This document shows positions 50,951 through 60,235 of a DNA stretch of 64,000 nt, one piece after another. This DNA is from Phycisphaerae bacterium. Its GTDB lineage: Bacteria > Planctomycetota > Phycisphaerae > UBA1845 > PWPN01. How positions within the stretch are numbered: the stretch's first letter is position 1; each line of letters starts with the position of its first letter. The stretch is from contig JAUCQB010000180.1 in the NCBI GenBank assembly GCA_030372985.1, positions 62,001 through 126,000 of the forward strand, given 5' to 3'. The notes under the pieces were generated by a model. That model was not told where the DNA came from, searched no databases, and saw nothing but the letters and a program-made list of their open reading frames with translations. A program made the translations under genes and the position numbers.

Positions 50951-52441
50951 ATGTCCGTGAAGTACCTCAGACTGCCATTGGCCCTGATGCTCCTGGCGCC
51001 TCTGGCCGGCAGTTCCTGCGGCGCGGACAACCCGCTGCTGCTGCCTGCCCGAGACAGTGCGGACGGTGACCAAACCGCCGGCATGGTGCTTCTGGTCCGA
51101 TTCGTGCACATCACCGACACTCAGGTGGTGGACACGCTATCACCCGCCCGGTTTCCCGGGGCCCACGAATTCACGCTCAGTGCGTGGCGTCCGTGGGAGA
51201 GCTATTCGACACAAATCCTGGATGGAATCGTGCGGACCGCCAACCGCATTCATGCGTCCGGCACCACTGTCGACTTCGTCATTCATACGGGTGACACCTG
51301 TGACAATGCCCAGTCGAACGAATTGCGATGGTTCCTCGACGTGATGGACGGCCGGGAGGTGAACCCCCTGTCCGGCCCTGATGATCGACCCCTCGAAGAC
51401 CGTCCCCCGACGATTCTGGACCCCTATGCGGCATTCCTGCCTCAGGGCCTTTATCGGTCGGGGGTGCATGGCGATCTGCCGTCGATCCCCTGGTATTGCC
51501 TGATCGGCAATCATGATCAGTTCGCCACGGGTCTCCTGCCGATCATTTCTCTTCCCGGCGGGCGAAGGGTCGCACCGTTGCCGTTCTTTGACCGGCCCGG
51601 TCTGCTCTTGCCGACCGTATTTGACCCCGCGGGCCGGCTGGCTCACGGCAATGTCACACCGGCCGAGCCCGGACCGCCGCGATTCTTCGAACCGCCCGTC
51701 TTCGTCGCCCCAAACCCGGATCGGGCTTACTTCAACCGGAACGAGTTCATCGGCGCCATGTTCACCACCGATTCGGAACCTGCCGGCCACGGCTTCGAGA
51801 CTCCGGACGCCAGGGGATGGTATCGCATCTGGCCGGCGCCGGGGATCCGATTGATCGGATTAAACACCAGCGATCAACCGGCACCCCTTCCGACGGGCAT
51901 CTATGAGGCCGGCTGCATCTCAGACGAACAATCAGACTTCCTTCGTCGCGAACTGGCCGACGCTGCACAGCACGGCGAGTGGGTCATCGTTGCCTCGCAT
52001 CATCCCAGTCAGATCCTGGAGATGCTTCACGGCTTCGCCCTCGGTCCGGAGCAATGTCGCGCCCTGCTGAACGACTATCCCAACGTGATTCTTCACCTGA
52101 CCGGGCACCTGCATCGCAATCGCGTGGCCGACCGGGGCGGTTACGTCGAGATCGAGACGTGCAGCACCCTCGACCCGCCTCAGGAGGCCCGCGTCGTCGA
52201 GATCTGGCGTGACACGGCCGACGATTCGCTGATCATCAGGTACTACATGTTCTCGCACCTCGACGATGACCTTCCGCCGCTGGGCGAAGACCCTCTACGC
52301 AGGCTGCGCGAGCAGGCCGCGCAGATCACTGCGAATGACCTGGCAAACGTGCGGCTGCAGCGCACGGCAGATGAGGTCGATGCGGACGCATCGGGCGCGC
52401 CGGAGGATCGCCAAGGCTGGATCCGGCTGGGCCATCGGTAG
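50951..52441 (+). CDS. Secreted calcineurin-like metallophosphoesterase
   Basis: The 496-residue protein has a signal peptide ending near SSCG. The metallophosphoesterase motifs are in order: FVHITDTQVVD near residue 50 (DxD/DxH equivalent, with Thr-Asp), VIHTGDTCDNAQ (GDxxD-like), LIGNHDQF (GNHE/D), VASHHPS and LHLTGHLHRN. The dimetal site therefore looks intact, though the first motif departs from DxH. Large insertions between the second and third motifs make it longer than minimal family members. It may act on extracellular phosphate esters. It is divergent from the carboxypeptidase gene. Confidence 0.85.
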   Translation: MSVKYLRLPLALMLLAPLAGSSCGADNPLLLPARDSADGDQTAGMVLLVRFVHITDTQVVDTLSPARFPGAHEFTLSAWRPWESYSTQILDGIVRTANRIHASGTTVDFVIHTGDTCDNAQSNELRWFLDVMDGREVNPLSGPDDRPLEDRPPTILDPYAAFLPQGLYRSGVHGDLPSIPWYCLIGNHDQFATGLLPIISLPGGRRVAPLPFFDRPGLLLPTVFDPAGRLAHGNVTPAEPGPPRFFEPPVFVAPNPDRAYFNRNEFIGAMFTTDSEPAGHGFETPDARGWYRIWPAPGIRLIGLNTSDQPAPLPTGIYEAGCISDEQSDFLRRELADAAQHGEWVIVASHHPSQILEMLHGFALGPEQCRALLNDYPNVILHLTGHLHRNRVADRGGYVEIETCSTLDPPQEARVVEIWRDTADDSLIIRYYMFSHLDDDLPPLGEDPLRRLREQAAQITANDLANVRLQRTADEVDADASGAPEDRQGWIRLGHR

Positions 52442-52462
52442 AAGGTCGCCAGTCGCGCTTCC

Positions 52463-52480
52463 GTGAATCTGAAATCTCAG
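52463..52480. repeat. Single copy of the AATCTGAAATCTCAG unit
   Basis: This short copy of the 48.7-kb repeat type lies exactly at the broken end of the duplicated esterase fragment. Confidence 0.4.
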
Positions 52481-52485
52481 CCTCC

Positions 52486-53068
52486 GCGGCCATGCGATAA
52501 GGACAGACGCGATCGTTCTGCGAATGGTAGAGGTAGTAGGCGCGCCCCTTGGCCCGGTCGAGCGATGGCAACTGATCGGGCTTGAACACCGACATGGCAC
52601 CGAATGAGCCGGTGACCGGTGAATTCTCGGCCAGTGAGACCGCATACGCCGCCGGTCCACCCGACGACCACGACAACGTGTAGATGTGCCGATCGTCGAG
52701 CTTGTGTTCTGCACGCACGTCTTTGATCACCGCTTCGACAGAATCCTCGGTCGCGAACTGCTGGCCGGGCACCTTGCTCATTCGCGTCGGCCAGACGATC
52801 TGCTGATCCGCCGTCCGCTTGAAAGCAACCGGCTGAGCCACGCTACACCCGGCCGGCAGCGCATTCTTGAAAATGCGGCAGACAAACGGATTGAAATTCG
52901 CCCCGCCTTTGCCACCGGGCAATACGACCACCAGCTTGTAGCCCGCTGCTGACACCCGATCATCAGCCCGCGGGCCGATCAGGAAATACCGCATCTTCTC
53001 ATTGGCGCCGGCGTTCAGATCGAGAACCGGCACGTCGACGATGTCATCCGGAACTGGCCGCGTCCGCG
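52486..53068 (-). pseudogene. Truncated duplicate of the esterase domain of the M56 fusion gene
   Basis: This stretch is a diverged copy of 53637-54219, offset by about 1151 bases, and its minus-strand frame translates to the same sequence with substitutions (EKMRYFLIGPRADDRVSAAG against EKMRYFLIGPRPDERVSAAG). The nucleophile region LSWSSGGPAAYA and the Asp region YHSQNDRVC are kept, but the copy breaks off before the catalytic His segment and has no start codon; the upstream frame runs antisense through tatA. I read it as the left arm of a partial tandem duplication. Confidence 0.75.
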
Positions 53069-53096
53069 TCGTCACCCCGAGCGTGGAGCAGCCCTT

Positions 53097-53378
53097 ATGA
53101 CGGCACACGTGATAGCCTTCTTCTTCAACCTGCCCGGCGGGCCGAAGTGGATCATCATCGGGGTGGTCGGCCTCCTGATCTTCGGCAAGAAGCTGCCCGA
53201 GGTCGCCCGTTCGCTCGGCAAGAACGTGGTCGAATTCAAGAAGAGGCTCAAGGCCGTCGAGGAGGAGATCAACAATTCCGGGAGCGAGTCCGACAAGTCC
53301 TCGAACCAGTTGCCCCCCACCAGCAACCCCTACAGTTCGGAAGCCGTGGCCGAGCCGCCGCCAAACGAAAGCCACTGA
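53097..53378 (+). CDS. tatA: Twin-arginine translocase subunit TatA/E
   Basis: The 93-residue protein has the TatA pattern: one N-terminal membrane helix (PKWIIIGVVGLLIFG), the conserved hinge FGKKLPEVARSLGKNVVEFKK beginning near residue 28, an amphipathic helix, and a polar tail. TatA oligomers form the pore for folded Tat substrates; three such substrates are encoded in this window (at 1447, 28953 and 47462). It lies between the truncated and intact copies of an esterase domain, on the opposite strand. No tatB or tatC is nearby. Confidence 0.93.
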   Translation: MTAHVIAFFFNLPGGPKWIIIGVVGLLIFGKKLPEVARSLGKNVVEFKKRLKAVEEEINNSGSESDKSSNQLPPTSNPYSSEAVAEPPPNESH

Positions 53379-53440
53379 CCGGTCCCGCCCGCCGTTGTCC
53401 AATCCGTAATCCCACCGGTCGTTCGGCCGATTCAGAACCT

Positions 53441-56400
53441 TCACGGACTTGGCTGCGAGAATAGTGTTTTACGACCCCCACCCGCAGATGGGGCCTGGTC
53501 GCCGTGCTGTCTCTCAAGCCATTCAATACCGGTCCGAATTGATCCGAAGATGTCACCGCCCTTCCAGCCGTGTCCGCCTGGATAGGTCTTGAGCGTGACG
53601 GCCGCCACTTTTTCTTTGAGCATGTTCTCCGCCTGCTGGGCCATCCGGTACGAACAAACGCGATCATCCGGCGAATGGTAGATGTAGTACGCGTGCCCCT
53701 TGGCCCGGTCCAGCGACGGCAGTTGATCCGGCCTGAACACCGACATGGCGACAAACGAGCCGGTCACCGGTGAATTCTCGGCCAGTGAGATCGCGTACGC
53801 CGCCGGTCCGCCCGAAGACCACGACAAGGTGAAGACGCACCGATCATCAACCTTGTGTTTTGACCGCACATCCTTGATCACGGCCTCGACGAAGTCTTCG
53901 GTCGCGAACTGCTGACCGGGCACCTTGTTCATCCGCGTCGGCCAGACGATCTGCTGATCGGGCGTCCATCTGAAAGCAACCGGCTGGGCCACGATGTACC
54001 CGGCCGGCAGCGCGTTCTTGAAGATTCGGCAGACGAACGGATTGAAATGAGCCCTGCCGTCGCCCCCGGGCAAAACAATCAGCAGCTTGTACCCCGCCGC
54101 TGACACCCGCTCATCAGGGCGCGGGCCGATCAGGAAGTACCTCATCTTCTCATTGCCGCCGGCGGTCAGATCGAGAACCGGCATGTCGGCGATGTCATCC
54201 GGAACTGGCCGTGTTGCGGACGACCTGTCAGGCTCACCGCTGGCAGATTGCGCATCTTGAATCCTCGCGAGTGCCTGCCTGGCCGCGTCACGAAGGCGCG
54301 GCTGGGGGTCATCCAGAAATTGAGTCAGCTTCGCCACCGCGGGTAGCGCGGCCGAGCTGATCTGGCCGAGAGCCCGTATGGCGGATTCGCGAGGATAGAT
54401 GTCTTTCTCAGCAAGCAGTCGGATCAGCCCGGCTACGTCAGGTTCGGAGACGATCAGGCGATACGAATCCACGTCGGCAAGCGAGACGTCGCGGAAATAC
54501 AGTTCCGCCTTGCCCGAGCGATTGGGCGGATCGTCTCCGCCGGCAATGAAGCTCGCGAACACCTGCTTGGGCATCTCGCGGTTCCGCAACTCAAGCACCC
54601 GCTGTGTGCCGAGGACCGCTTTGTTCTTGTCGAACAGAGTCATCTCGAACAGCGCACCGCCGGCAGTCTTGCCGTCGCGAAACTGGAAGGCCACGTCCAC
54701 CCGCGGATAGTTGTCGCGGCTCATGAACTCGATCTCGCGGATATCGAGCATCGGGGATCTCACGCTCGCGGGCTTGCTCGTCCGAAGCTTCGGGTCCTCC
54801 GGATCAAACACGTAGACCGGCCCTTCGATACCGAACTTCCTGCCCGCCCCGTCGATCACCTGCCCTTTTGCCCACAACCCCTCCAACACAACTCGCGAAC
54901 CCCCCGCCGGCCGCGTCGTGCCGGGACCCTCACCGCCGGCTCCGGCAATCTCGATCTCCACCGGATTGCTCACCACCCGCACCGGCTGGCCGACATCGGG
55001 CCCGCCCGGTTGAGCGATAAACGCCACACGAATCGTATGACGGCCGGGACGCAGATCCAGCTTGGCAGCGCCGTCATCCTTCGCCTGCCACTGGGGCCCC
55101 AGAAAGATGCTGATCCCGCCGAATTCACCACCGGGCGGGAAGTGAGAGCTCCTGACGTCGATCTCGTCTGCCCAGCGATACCAGCGTCCATCCACCTGCA
55201 GCTCGCACAATTCCTGCGATCGGGCGACCGAGAGCTCACGATTGCCGCGATTTCGGATGGCAGTGGCCAATTCGGGCGATTGTCCGATCCGCAGGTGAGT
55301 CGGTCCAGCCCACAGCCGACACTGCAGGCCCTCAACCGCCTCGCCCCAGTCTCGCCTCGGCGAGTCCTCGCCGGGCTGCACCTCGACCGTGCCGACATCG
55401 AGCGCCGCCTCGTCTGCGTCGCCGACCCCGGCTGTGAGATCGAAGCCGCTGGTGATCCAACCGAGCACCTTGTCTTTCTTTCCCTCCTGTCCGGACGGAT
55501 CAACGACGCGAACCTGCATGAAGTACCTGGCCGGCGGCAGATCTCGGATTTCGAACGATCCATCCTCCGCCGGGCTGACATCTCCGGAATAGGCTTTGCC
55601 CTCGTCGGATCTAAGAAACTCCTGATAGGCGTTGAACACAGGATCGACGCCGCTGCTATCCACGTGGAAGCCCGTCGCTTCGAGGAAATAGCGTATCCGC
55701 GTGTTCTTCGGGCTTATCTGGAAGTCTGCGTCCACGGCCGCGAGCAAGCGACCGACCACCCGCCTCATTCCGCCGACCGTCACCCGTGTGGTCTGGCCCG
55801 GCCCGATCTCAAATCGCGTTTCGCCGCCGCTCAGGTGCACTTCGCTGTCTGCCTGGCGACGAACCCACTCCCGCTTGAGCCAGCATTCGCCGGGCGGCAC
55901 TCTCTCGATGATGAATCGGCCTTGGGAATCCGGGTTGATGTTGTATCGAAGATTGATATTGGCGTTCTCCTGCTGCCAACCGCGTTCGCCGAGGCCATCC
56001 CGGCCGTAGGTTCGGTACGTGACAAGGTGGTCCACCGGCCGGCTCGTTCTGAACTTGTCCAGCCCCAGGACCATCCCTTCCACCCTGCTCCACGGCCTCA
56101 GAGTGATCGGAGACTCGGTCAGCCGGGTAAGGGGCAACTCGACGTAGCCTTCGTCGTGCAGTATGGCGACGGCAAAGCAGGCAGGTCTCGCTGGAAAGTT
56201 GAACTGCCCGTCGGCGTCCGTGACGGCCAATATGCCGTTGGGTTTGCTTTCAGTGCGGTTGTGGACCTCACGCTCGAACCGCCCGTCCACAAACCGGGCC
56301 TCGTGCTCCGCCAGCAGCAATACCACTTGCGCTCCAACGGCCGGCTTGCCGTCGGGCAGAAACACGGTCCCCTGCAAGCCTGCCGGGGGTGGCCGCGTTG

Positions 56401-59400
56401 TGGCCCCCGCCTGATCATCCACGCGTTCCAGCCACACCACATACCGCAGCGGCTGAGCGGCTTCCTCCAGGACTTCCGCGCTGCCCAGGTCAAACCGAAG
56501 CGTCTCCTCGCTCACGGATGGCACACGCTCGATGACTCCCGCGCTCTCGATAACCTGCTCCGCATGAGCGAGCACGCGATTCTCGGGCCCCGGGATCTCG
56601 ACCCGCACCCTGTATTTCGCCTTGGGCCAGCTCAGCAAGCTTACGCGAACGCTGGCGCCAAAGCGGTCCTTGCTCCGATCGAATCGGATCCACTTCGCCT
56701 CAATCGCGTTCGAGTATTCGATCGCGTTCAACGCCAGACGCAACGGCAACTCTTCATCAAATGCGATCGGATTGCCCTGGTTGGTGGACACCGATTCAAC
56801 GCCGATCCGAAATCCGACCGCCTTCGCTGGGTCGGCCGCACCGCTAAACCGGAACTGAATCTCTGCAGGTTCCTCGAAGGGAACTCTCGCGATCGCCCCC
56901 GAGGTGACATGCGTGGCCGTGGCCTGAGCCAGCACTTTCCCCGCCGCATCCAGCACGTCAATGGCGAACAGCCATTTCGTCTGTGGCCACGATGAGAAGC
57001 GAACATCGAGGACAGCTTGCAGCCGCTTCTCGACGACCCTGAACTGCACAACTGAGTGTCTGGGGAATCCGCCCGGCCCCTCGTCGCCCTTCTTCAAAGC
57101 AATGACAATGGGGATATCGAGTTCAAACCGCCCTTCGGTCTGATTTGCCGCCTCGTCGGCAGGCTTGGCCGCCGGACCGGCCGTTACCGCTTCATCCCAT
57201 TTGTCCAGGGCCAGCAGGTAGCGAATCCTCTGCTGACGATCAGCCGGTCTCCAGCCCGACTTCTCCAGTCCCCTGGCCGCGAAGTTCCTGGCGTACTCGT
57301 CCTCGTCTTGCAGTGCCCCGATAAGGACAGTCGTTGCCTTGTCTCCACCAATCTCGCCCAGCGCCCGGAGCGCATCCTTGAAGGATTCGTACTTCCTGTC
57401 GTGGTACAGTTCGATCAACGGTCCAACCGCCCGCGCGTCGCCGATCTCGCCCAGCGCCCCGGCCGCCGCTCTGCGCACGCCAACATCCTCGTCCTTCAGG
57501 GCTGCGATCAACGCCTCGACTGCCGAGGGCTCCCGCAGTCCGCCAAGGGTCTCCGCGGCCGTCTCCCGCACCCTCGGGTCTGAGTCTAGCCAGGCCAGGC
57601 GTTGGATGGCTTCCTGGGCTTCCGGTCGCGCAGTCCCGTAGGGCAGGTCGCCAGACCTGCCGCTGACGTGCCCGCCCGGAGCAGGCCGTGTGTCAGGCCG
57701 AGCGGCGGGCACGGTGCTCGGTGCCGCCGGCGAGCCGCCGTATCGCAGCCCCTGCGACTCGATCATGCGACGTGTGTCCGGCTCCCAGATGCGGAGCTTG
57801 CCTTCGTGCGTGTCGATCAGATGGCTTGCGCTGCCCCAGCCGCGGAATCTCAGCTTGCCCTTGACAAACGACGGACGCGTCGCGTCCAAAAGCGGCGAGG
57901 CCGCGTCGTCTGACAAGGGCTCGCCGTCCACAACGTCGATCAAGACAGGCTCGCGAGCAGAAGCCCCGGAGTCGCCCGGCGCGGGCCGATCAATTCTGAC
58001 AACCTTGTCGACCAACTCGTTTTGCTTTGCGCCGTCCGACCAAGCGGCTCGCGCCTTTCCGTCCACCACGTCAAGGTCCAGCGTCTTGGTGCCCAGCCGG
58101 AACCGGAGTCGGCTCTCATGCGCGCCGATCTCCAGGCCGGGCGTCGGGTCAAATGCCCAGGCCAGGCTGTCCGGCAATCGGACCGCCTCCGCCGCTGCCG
58201 TGCGTCGTTCAGCGGCGTCGTTCGGCAGCTTCACGGTCAGCTCGCGCCAGCCCGTCTTCAGCGCGCCCTGCCAGTCCGTCGGCTGCGGGACACTGACCGT
58301 GCCATCCGGGCGTTCCCATCTCACATCGGGGAACGGAAGCAGGTACCGAATCGCATAGCGCCCCGGTTTGCCCTTCAGGATGACGCCGGTCTGCCGCCAG
58401 GGCGACTCCACCTCCTGCCACTCCTGGACGATGCCCAAACCGGTGCTTTCCAGCGTCACGTCCTGGCCGGGCTTCAGCTCGTGCCGGACGATTCTCGGCC
58501 ATCCGCTGTACCACTTGGCGGGCACCTCCCGTATCGTCCCGCCGTCGTCGCGGACCTCCGCACGATCCTGTCGCTGTGTGGCGGTGGCGATTGGGATGGT
58601 GCGGTCGCTAACGTTTCGCAGGCGGAACCGCACGTCGATCTTCTCGCCGTACGCATACGCCTCCTTAGCCGGCACCAGTTCCACCGCTGCCTGTAGTCCG
58701 TCGACCGCCTCGCCCCAAGCGGGAGCATCCGCCGGTTGGGTCGGCGGCGGTGTCGCGGCCGGTGCGGCCGGCGCCTCCATCAGCGGCCGCAGCAGTTCGG
58801 TCTTGGGGACCGCGTCGATTCGCTGCCAGAGCTTGGCGATGCCTTGTGCCCTGCCGCTCGTCTGGAGTGTTCTCCCATCCGGAAGGAGCAGCAGCTTCGC
58901 CTTGAGGTTAGCGTACTCGTCAAGTTCGATCGTGCCGTCGGTGTAACGCGTCTCATCGCGATGGCCGTTGCTGTAGAGCACCACCACCCGGCCGTCGGGG
59001 AAAACTGCCATCTGCTCGTCGTCGCCCATCGGGTTCTCGAAGAACCACGTGCCGACCATCCCCGCCGGCATGGCATCGACAGCCCGGTCGTATGTTCGTG
59101 ACGACGTCAGGCGAATACAGGCCACGACGGCCAGCATCAGGAACACGCAAAGCCCAAAAACCGCCGGCCGCAACAGACGTACCGGCTCGCCGGTACTGCC
59201 CGAAACCAGGCGCAGGATTCGCAGCCGAAGCTGAGACGGGCGATCCGCGGCTCCCAGCGCGACCGCCGCCGCAGCCATGTAGGGCGGGCTCTGCCCGCCT
59301 GTGCTCAACTCTGCCATGCGCACCAGCGACTCGGCGTAGGCGAACCGCTGTCCGCCGACGGCCAGTACCAGATCATCGCAGCAGTGCTCGCGCTCGATGC

Positions 59401-60235
59401 GAATCCGCCGCGAGACAAACCACACCGCCGGGTGGAAAAACAGCACCGCCTCGATCAGCCGCTGGAGGATGTTGACTAGGTAATCGTACCGCCGGATGTG
59501 GGCCAGCTCGTGGGCCAGAAGAACCTCGATCTGCTCGGTCGTCAGCCCACTGGCGGCGGACAACGGCAGCAGGATCATCGGTCGCAGCACGCCGACGACA
59601 GTCGGCACGGCCACGTCGCGGCAGAAGGCGATCGCGGGCGTGAACCGCAGGCCCAGGGCCCGGGCCTGACGCGCAAATGCCGCCAGAATGGCCGAGTCGT
59701 CCACCGGCTCCGACCGCCGCCGCAGCCGTTGGCCGCCGCACAGCGCCACAAGCAGACGAGCGAGCATCAGCGACGTTCCGCCGAGGTAGCACCCGACCAA
59801 GTACGGGGCGTAGCGCCACCAGTCGATCGCCTCAGCGGCAGGTTCGGGCGGAACGTTCAGAGAGACTGTCTCGGCGGAGGGAGAAACCACCGGTTCGGAC
59901 GGGTAGGGCGGGCTTTGCCCGCCGAGAAACGCTGAAGGCATCTCGGGGCGCATCACTGTGTCATCCGAACGCACGTGGGGCGGGCCTTGCCCGGCGCCGG
60001 ACATCGCGGGCGTCTCCGGCGATCTCAGGGCCACGAAAGTCACGGGCGGGCAAACCGCCATGACCAGCAATGCGGCCGCAAAGACCGCATACCGGGCCCC
60101 CGCCGAGGCTCGGCCGAGGAGCAGGCTTGCGAAGATCACCAGCAGATAGACTGCCGCCCCCTGCCAGAGAAAGTGGCCCATGGTCGCGGCCAGCCGCACA
60201 CACAGCGAGGCATCGGGCAGTTGCAGCATGTTCAT
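53441..60235 (-). CDS. Giant fusion: BlaR1-type M56 peptidase, HEAT repeats, regulatory-like beta domains and C-terminal esterase
   Basis: The 2264-residue protein starts with four or so membrane helices and an M56 peptidase (about 1-370) with the zinc motif HELAH at 242-246 and the downstream EREHCCDD segment. A lipocalin-like stretch (about 395-480) and planctomycete-type EAVDGLQ/EAVEGLQ modules follow, then HEAT repeats (about 870-1010, ALKDEDVGVRRAAAGALGEI), beta domains including a carboxypeptidase-regulatory one (about 1280-1400), a second EAVEGLQ module, more HEAT repeats (about 1930-1990) and an alpha/beta-hydrolase-like esterase (about 2007-2255) with SWSSGG, HSPDDRV and GGHGWKGG as the probable triad. 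BlaR1 itself has a penicillin-binding sensor instead. It overlaps the blaI-like stop by four bases. Confidence 0.85.
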   Translation of the reverse strand: MNMLQLPDASLCVRLAATMGHFLWQGAAVYLLVIFASLLLGRASAGARYAVFAAALLVMAVCPPVTFVALRSPETPAMSGAGQGPPHVRSDDTVMRPEMPSAFLGGQSPPYPSEPVVSPSAETVSLNVPPEPAAEAIDWWRYAPYLVGCYLGGTSLMLARLLVALCGGQRLRRRSEPVDDSAILAAFARQARALGLRFTPAIAFCRDVAVPTVVGVLRPMILLPLSAASGLTTEQIEVLLAHELAHIRRYDYLVNILQRLIEAVLFFHPAVWFVSRRIRIEREHCCDDLVLAVGGQRFAYAESLVRMAELSTGGQSPPYMAAAAVALGAADRPSQLRLRILRLVSGSTGEPVRLLRPAVFGLCVFLMLAVVACIRLTSSRTYDRAVDAMPAGMVGTWFFENPMGDDEQMAVFPDGRVVVLYSNGHRDETRYTDGTIELDEYANLKAKLLLLPDGRTLQTSGRAQGIAKLWQRIDAVPKTELLRPLMEAPAAPAATPPPTQPADAPAWGEAVDGLQAAVELVPAKEAYAYGEKIDVRFRLRNVSDRTIPIATATQRQDRAEVRDDGGTIREVPAKWYSGWPRIVRHELKPGQDVTLESTGLGIVQEWQEVESPWRQTGVILKGKPGRYAIRYLLPFPDVRWERPDGTVSVPQPTDWQGALKTGWRELTVKLPNDAAERRTAAAEAVRLPDSLAWAFDPTPGLEIGAHESRLRFRLGTKTLDLDVVDGKARAAWSDGAKQNELVDKVVRIDRPAPGDSGASAREPVLIDVVDGEPLSDDAASPLLDATRPSFVKGKLRFRGWGSASHLIDTHEGKLRIWEPDTRRMIESQGLRYGGSPAAPSTVPAARPDTRPAPGGHVSGRSGDLPYGTARPEAQEAIQRLAWLDSDPRVRETAAETLGGLREPSAVEALIAALKDEDVGVRRAAAGALGEIGDARAVGPLIELYHDRKYESFKDALRALGEIGGDKATTVLIGALQDEDEYARNFAARGLEKSGWRPADRQQRIRYLLALDKWDEAVTAGPAAKPADEAANQTEGRFELDIPIVIALKKGDEGPGGFPRHSVVQFRVVEKRLQAVLDVRFSSWPQTKWLFAIDVLDAAGKVLAQATATHVTSGAIARVPFEEPAEIQFRFSGAADPAKAVGFRIGVESVSTNQGNPIAFDEELPLRLALNAIEYSNAIEAKWIRFDRSKDRFGASVRVSLLSWPKAKYRVRVEIPGPENRVLAHAEQVIESAGVIERVPSVSEETLRFDLGSAEVLEEAAQPLRYVVWLERVDDQAGATTRPPPAGLQGTVFLPDGKPAVGAQVVLLLAEHEARFVDGRFEREVHNRTESKPNGILAVTDADGQFNFPARPACFAVAILHDEGYVELPLTRLTESPITLRPWSRVEGMVLGLDKFRTSRPVDHLVTYRTYGRDGLGERGWQQENANINLRYNINPDSQGRFIIERVPPGECWLKREWVRRQADSEVHLSGGETRFEIGPGQTTRVTVGGMRRVVGRLLAAVDADFQISPKNTRIRYFLEATGFHVDSSGVDPVFNAYQEFLRSDEGKAYSGDVSPAEDGSFEIRDLPPARYFMQVRVVDPSGQEGKKDKVLGWITSGFDLTAGVGDADEAALDVGTVEVQPGEDSPRRDWGEAVEGLQCRLWAGPTHLRIGQSPELATAIRNRGNRELSVARSQELCELQVDGRWYRWADEIDVRSSHFPPGGEFGGISIFLGPQWQAKDDGAAKLDLRPGRHTIRVAFIAQPGGPDVGQPVRVVSNPVEIEIAGAGGEGPGTTRPAGGSRVVLEGLWAKGQVIDGAGRKFGIEGPVYVFDPEDPKLRTSKPASVRSPMLDIREIEFMSRDNYPRVDVAFQFRDGKTAGGALFEMTLFDKNKAVLGTQRVLELRNREMPKQVFASFIAGGDDPPNRSGKAELYFRDVSLADVDSYRLIVSEPDVAGLIRLLAEKDIYPRESAIRALGQISSAALPAVAKLTQFLDDPQPRLRDAARQALARIQDAQSASGEPDRSSATRPVPDDIADMPVLDLTAGGNEKMRYFLIGPRPDERVSAAGYKLLIVLPGGDGRAHFNPFVCRIFKNALPAGYIVAQPVAFRWTPDQQIVWPTRMNKVPGQQFATEDFVEAVIKDVRSKHKVDDRCVFTLSWSSGGPAAYAISLAENSPVTGSFVAMSVFRPDQLPSLDRAKGHAYYIYHSPDDRVCSYRMAQQAENMLKEKVAAVTLKTYPGGHGWKGGDIFGSIRTGIEWLERQHGDQAPSAGGGRKTLFSQPSP
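57642..57661. repeat. Palindrome inside the M56 fusion gene (GGCAGGTC arms)
   Basis: GGCAGGTC and GACCTGCC are perfect 8-base arms with a 4-base loop, preceded by GTA like the other copies. In frame it encodes RSGDLPYG, just before the first HEAT block. Confidence 0.5.
59279..59299. repeat. GGCGGGC palindrome inside the M56 fusion gene
   Basis: GGCGGGC (59283-59289), TCT, GCCCGCC (59293-59299), preceded by GTA. On the coding strand it yields GGQSPPY, inserted between conserved segments of the peptidase part. Confidence 0.7.
59903..59923. repeat. GGCGGGC palindrome inside the M56 fusion gene
   Basis: GGCGGGC (59907-59913), TTT, GCCCGCC (59917-59923), again preceded by TA. It encodes a second GGQSPPY in the linker before the third membrane segment. 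Confidence 0.7.
59977..59995. repeat. Imperfect GGCGGGC palindrome inside the M56 fusion gene
   Basis: GGGCGGGCCTTGCCCGGC is a near copy with one arm altered, 55 bases from the perfect copy at 59907; it encodes part of GAGQGPP. Confidence 0.45.

Noticed and set aside
52326-53444. The 372-codon minus-strand frame as an intact esterase gene
   Set aside because: Only its middle part matches the esterase domain; the start is antisense to tatA and the end is antisense to the metallophosphoesterase gene, and the catalytic His segment is missing.
55010-56995. Long open frame of 661 codons on the plus strand
   Set aside because: It is fully antisense to the M56 fusion gene, whose frame has clear domains; long antisense frames are expected at this GC content.
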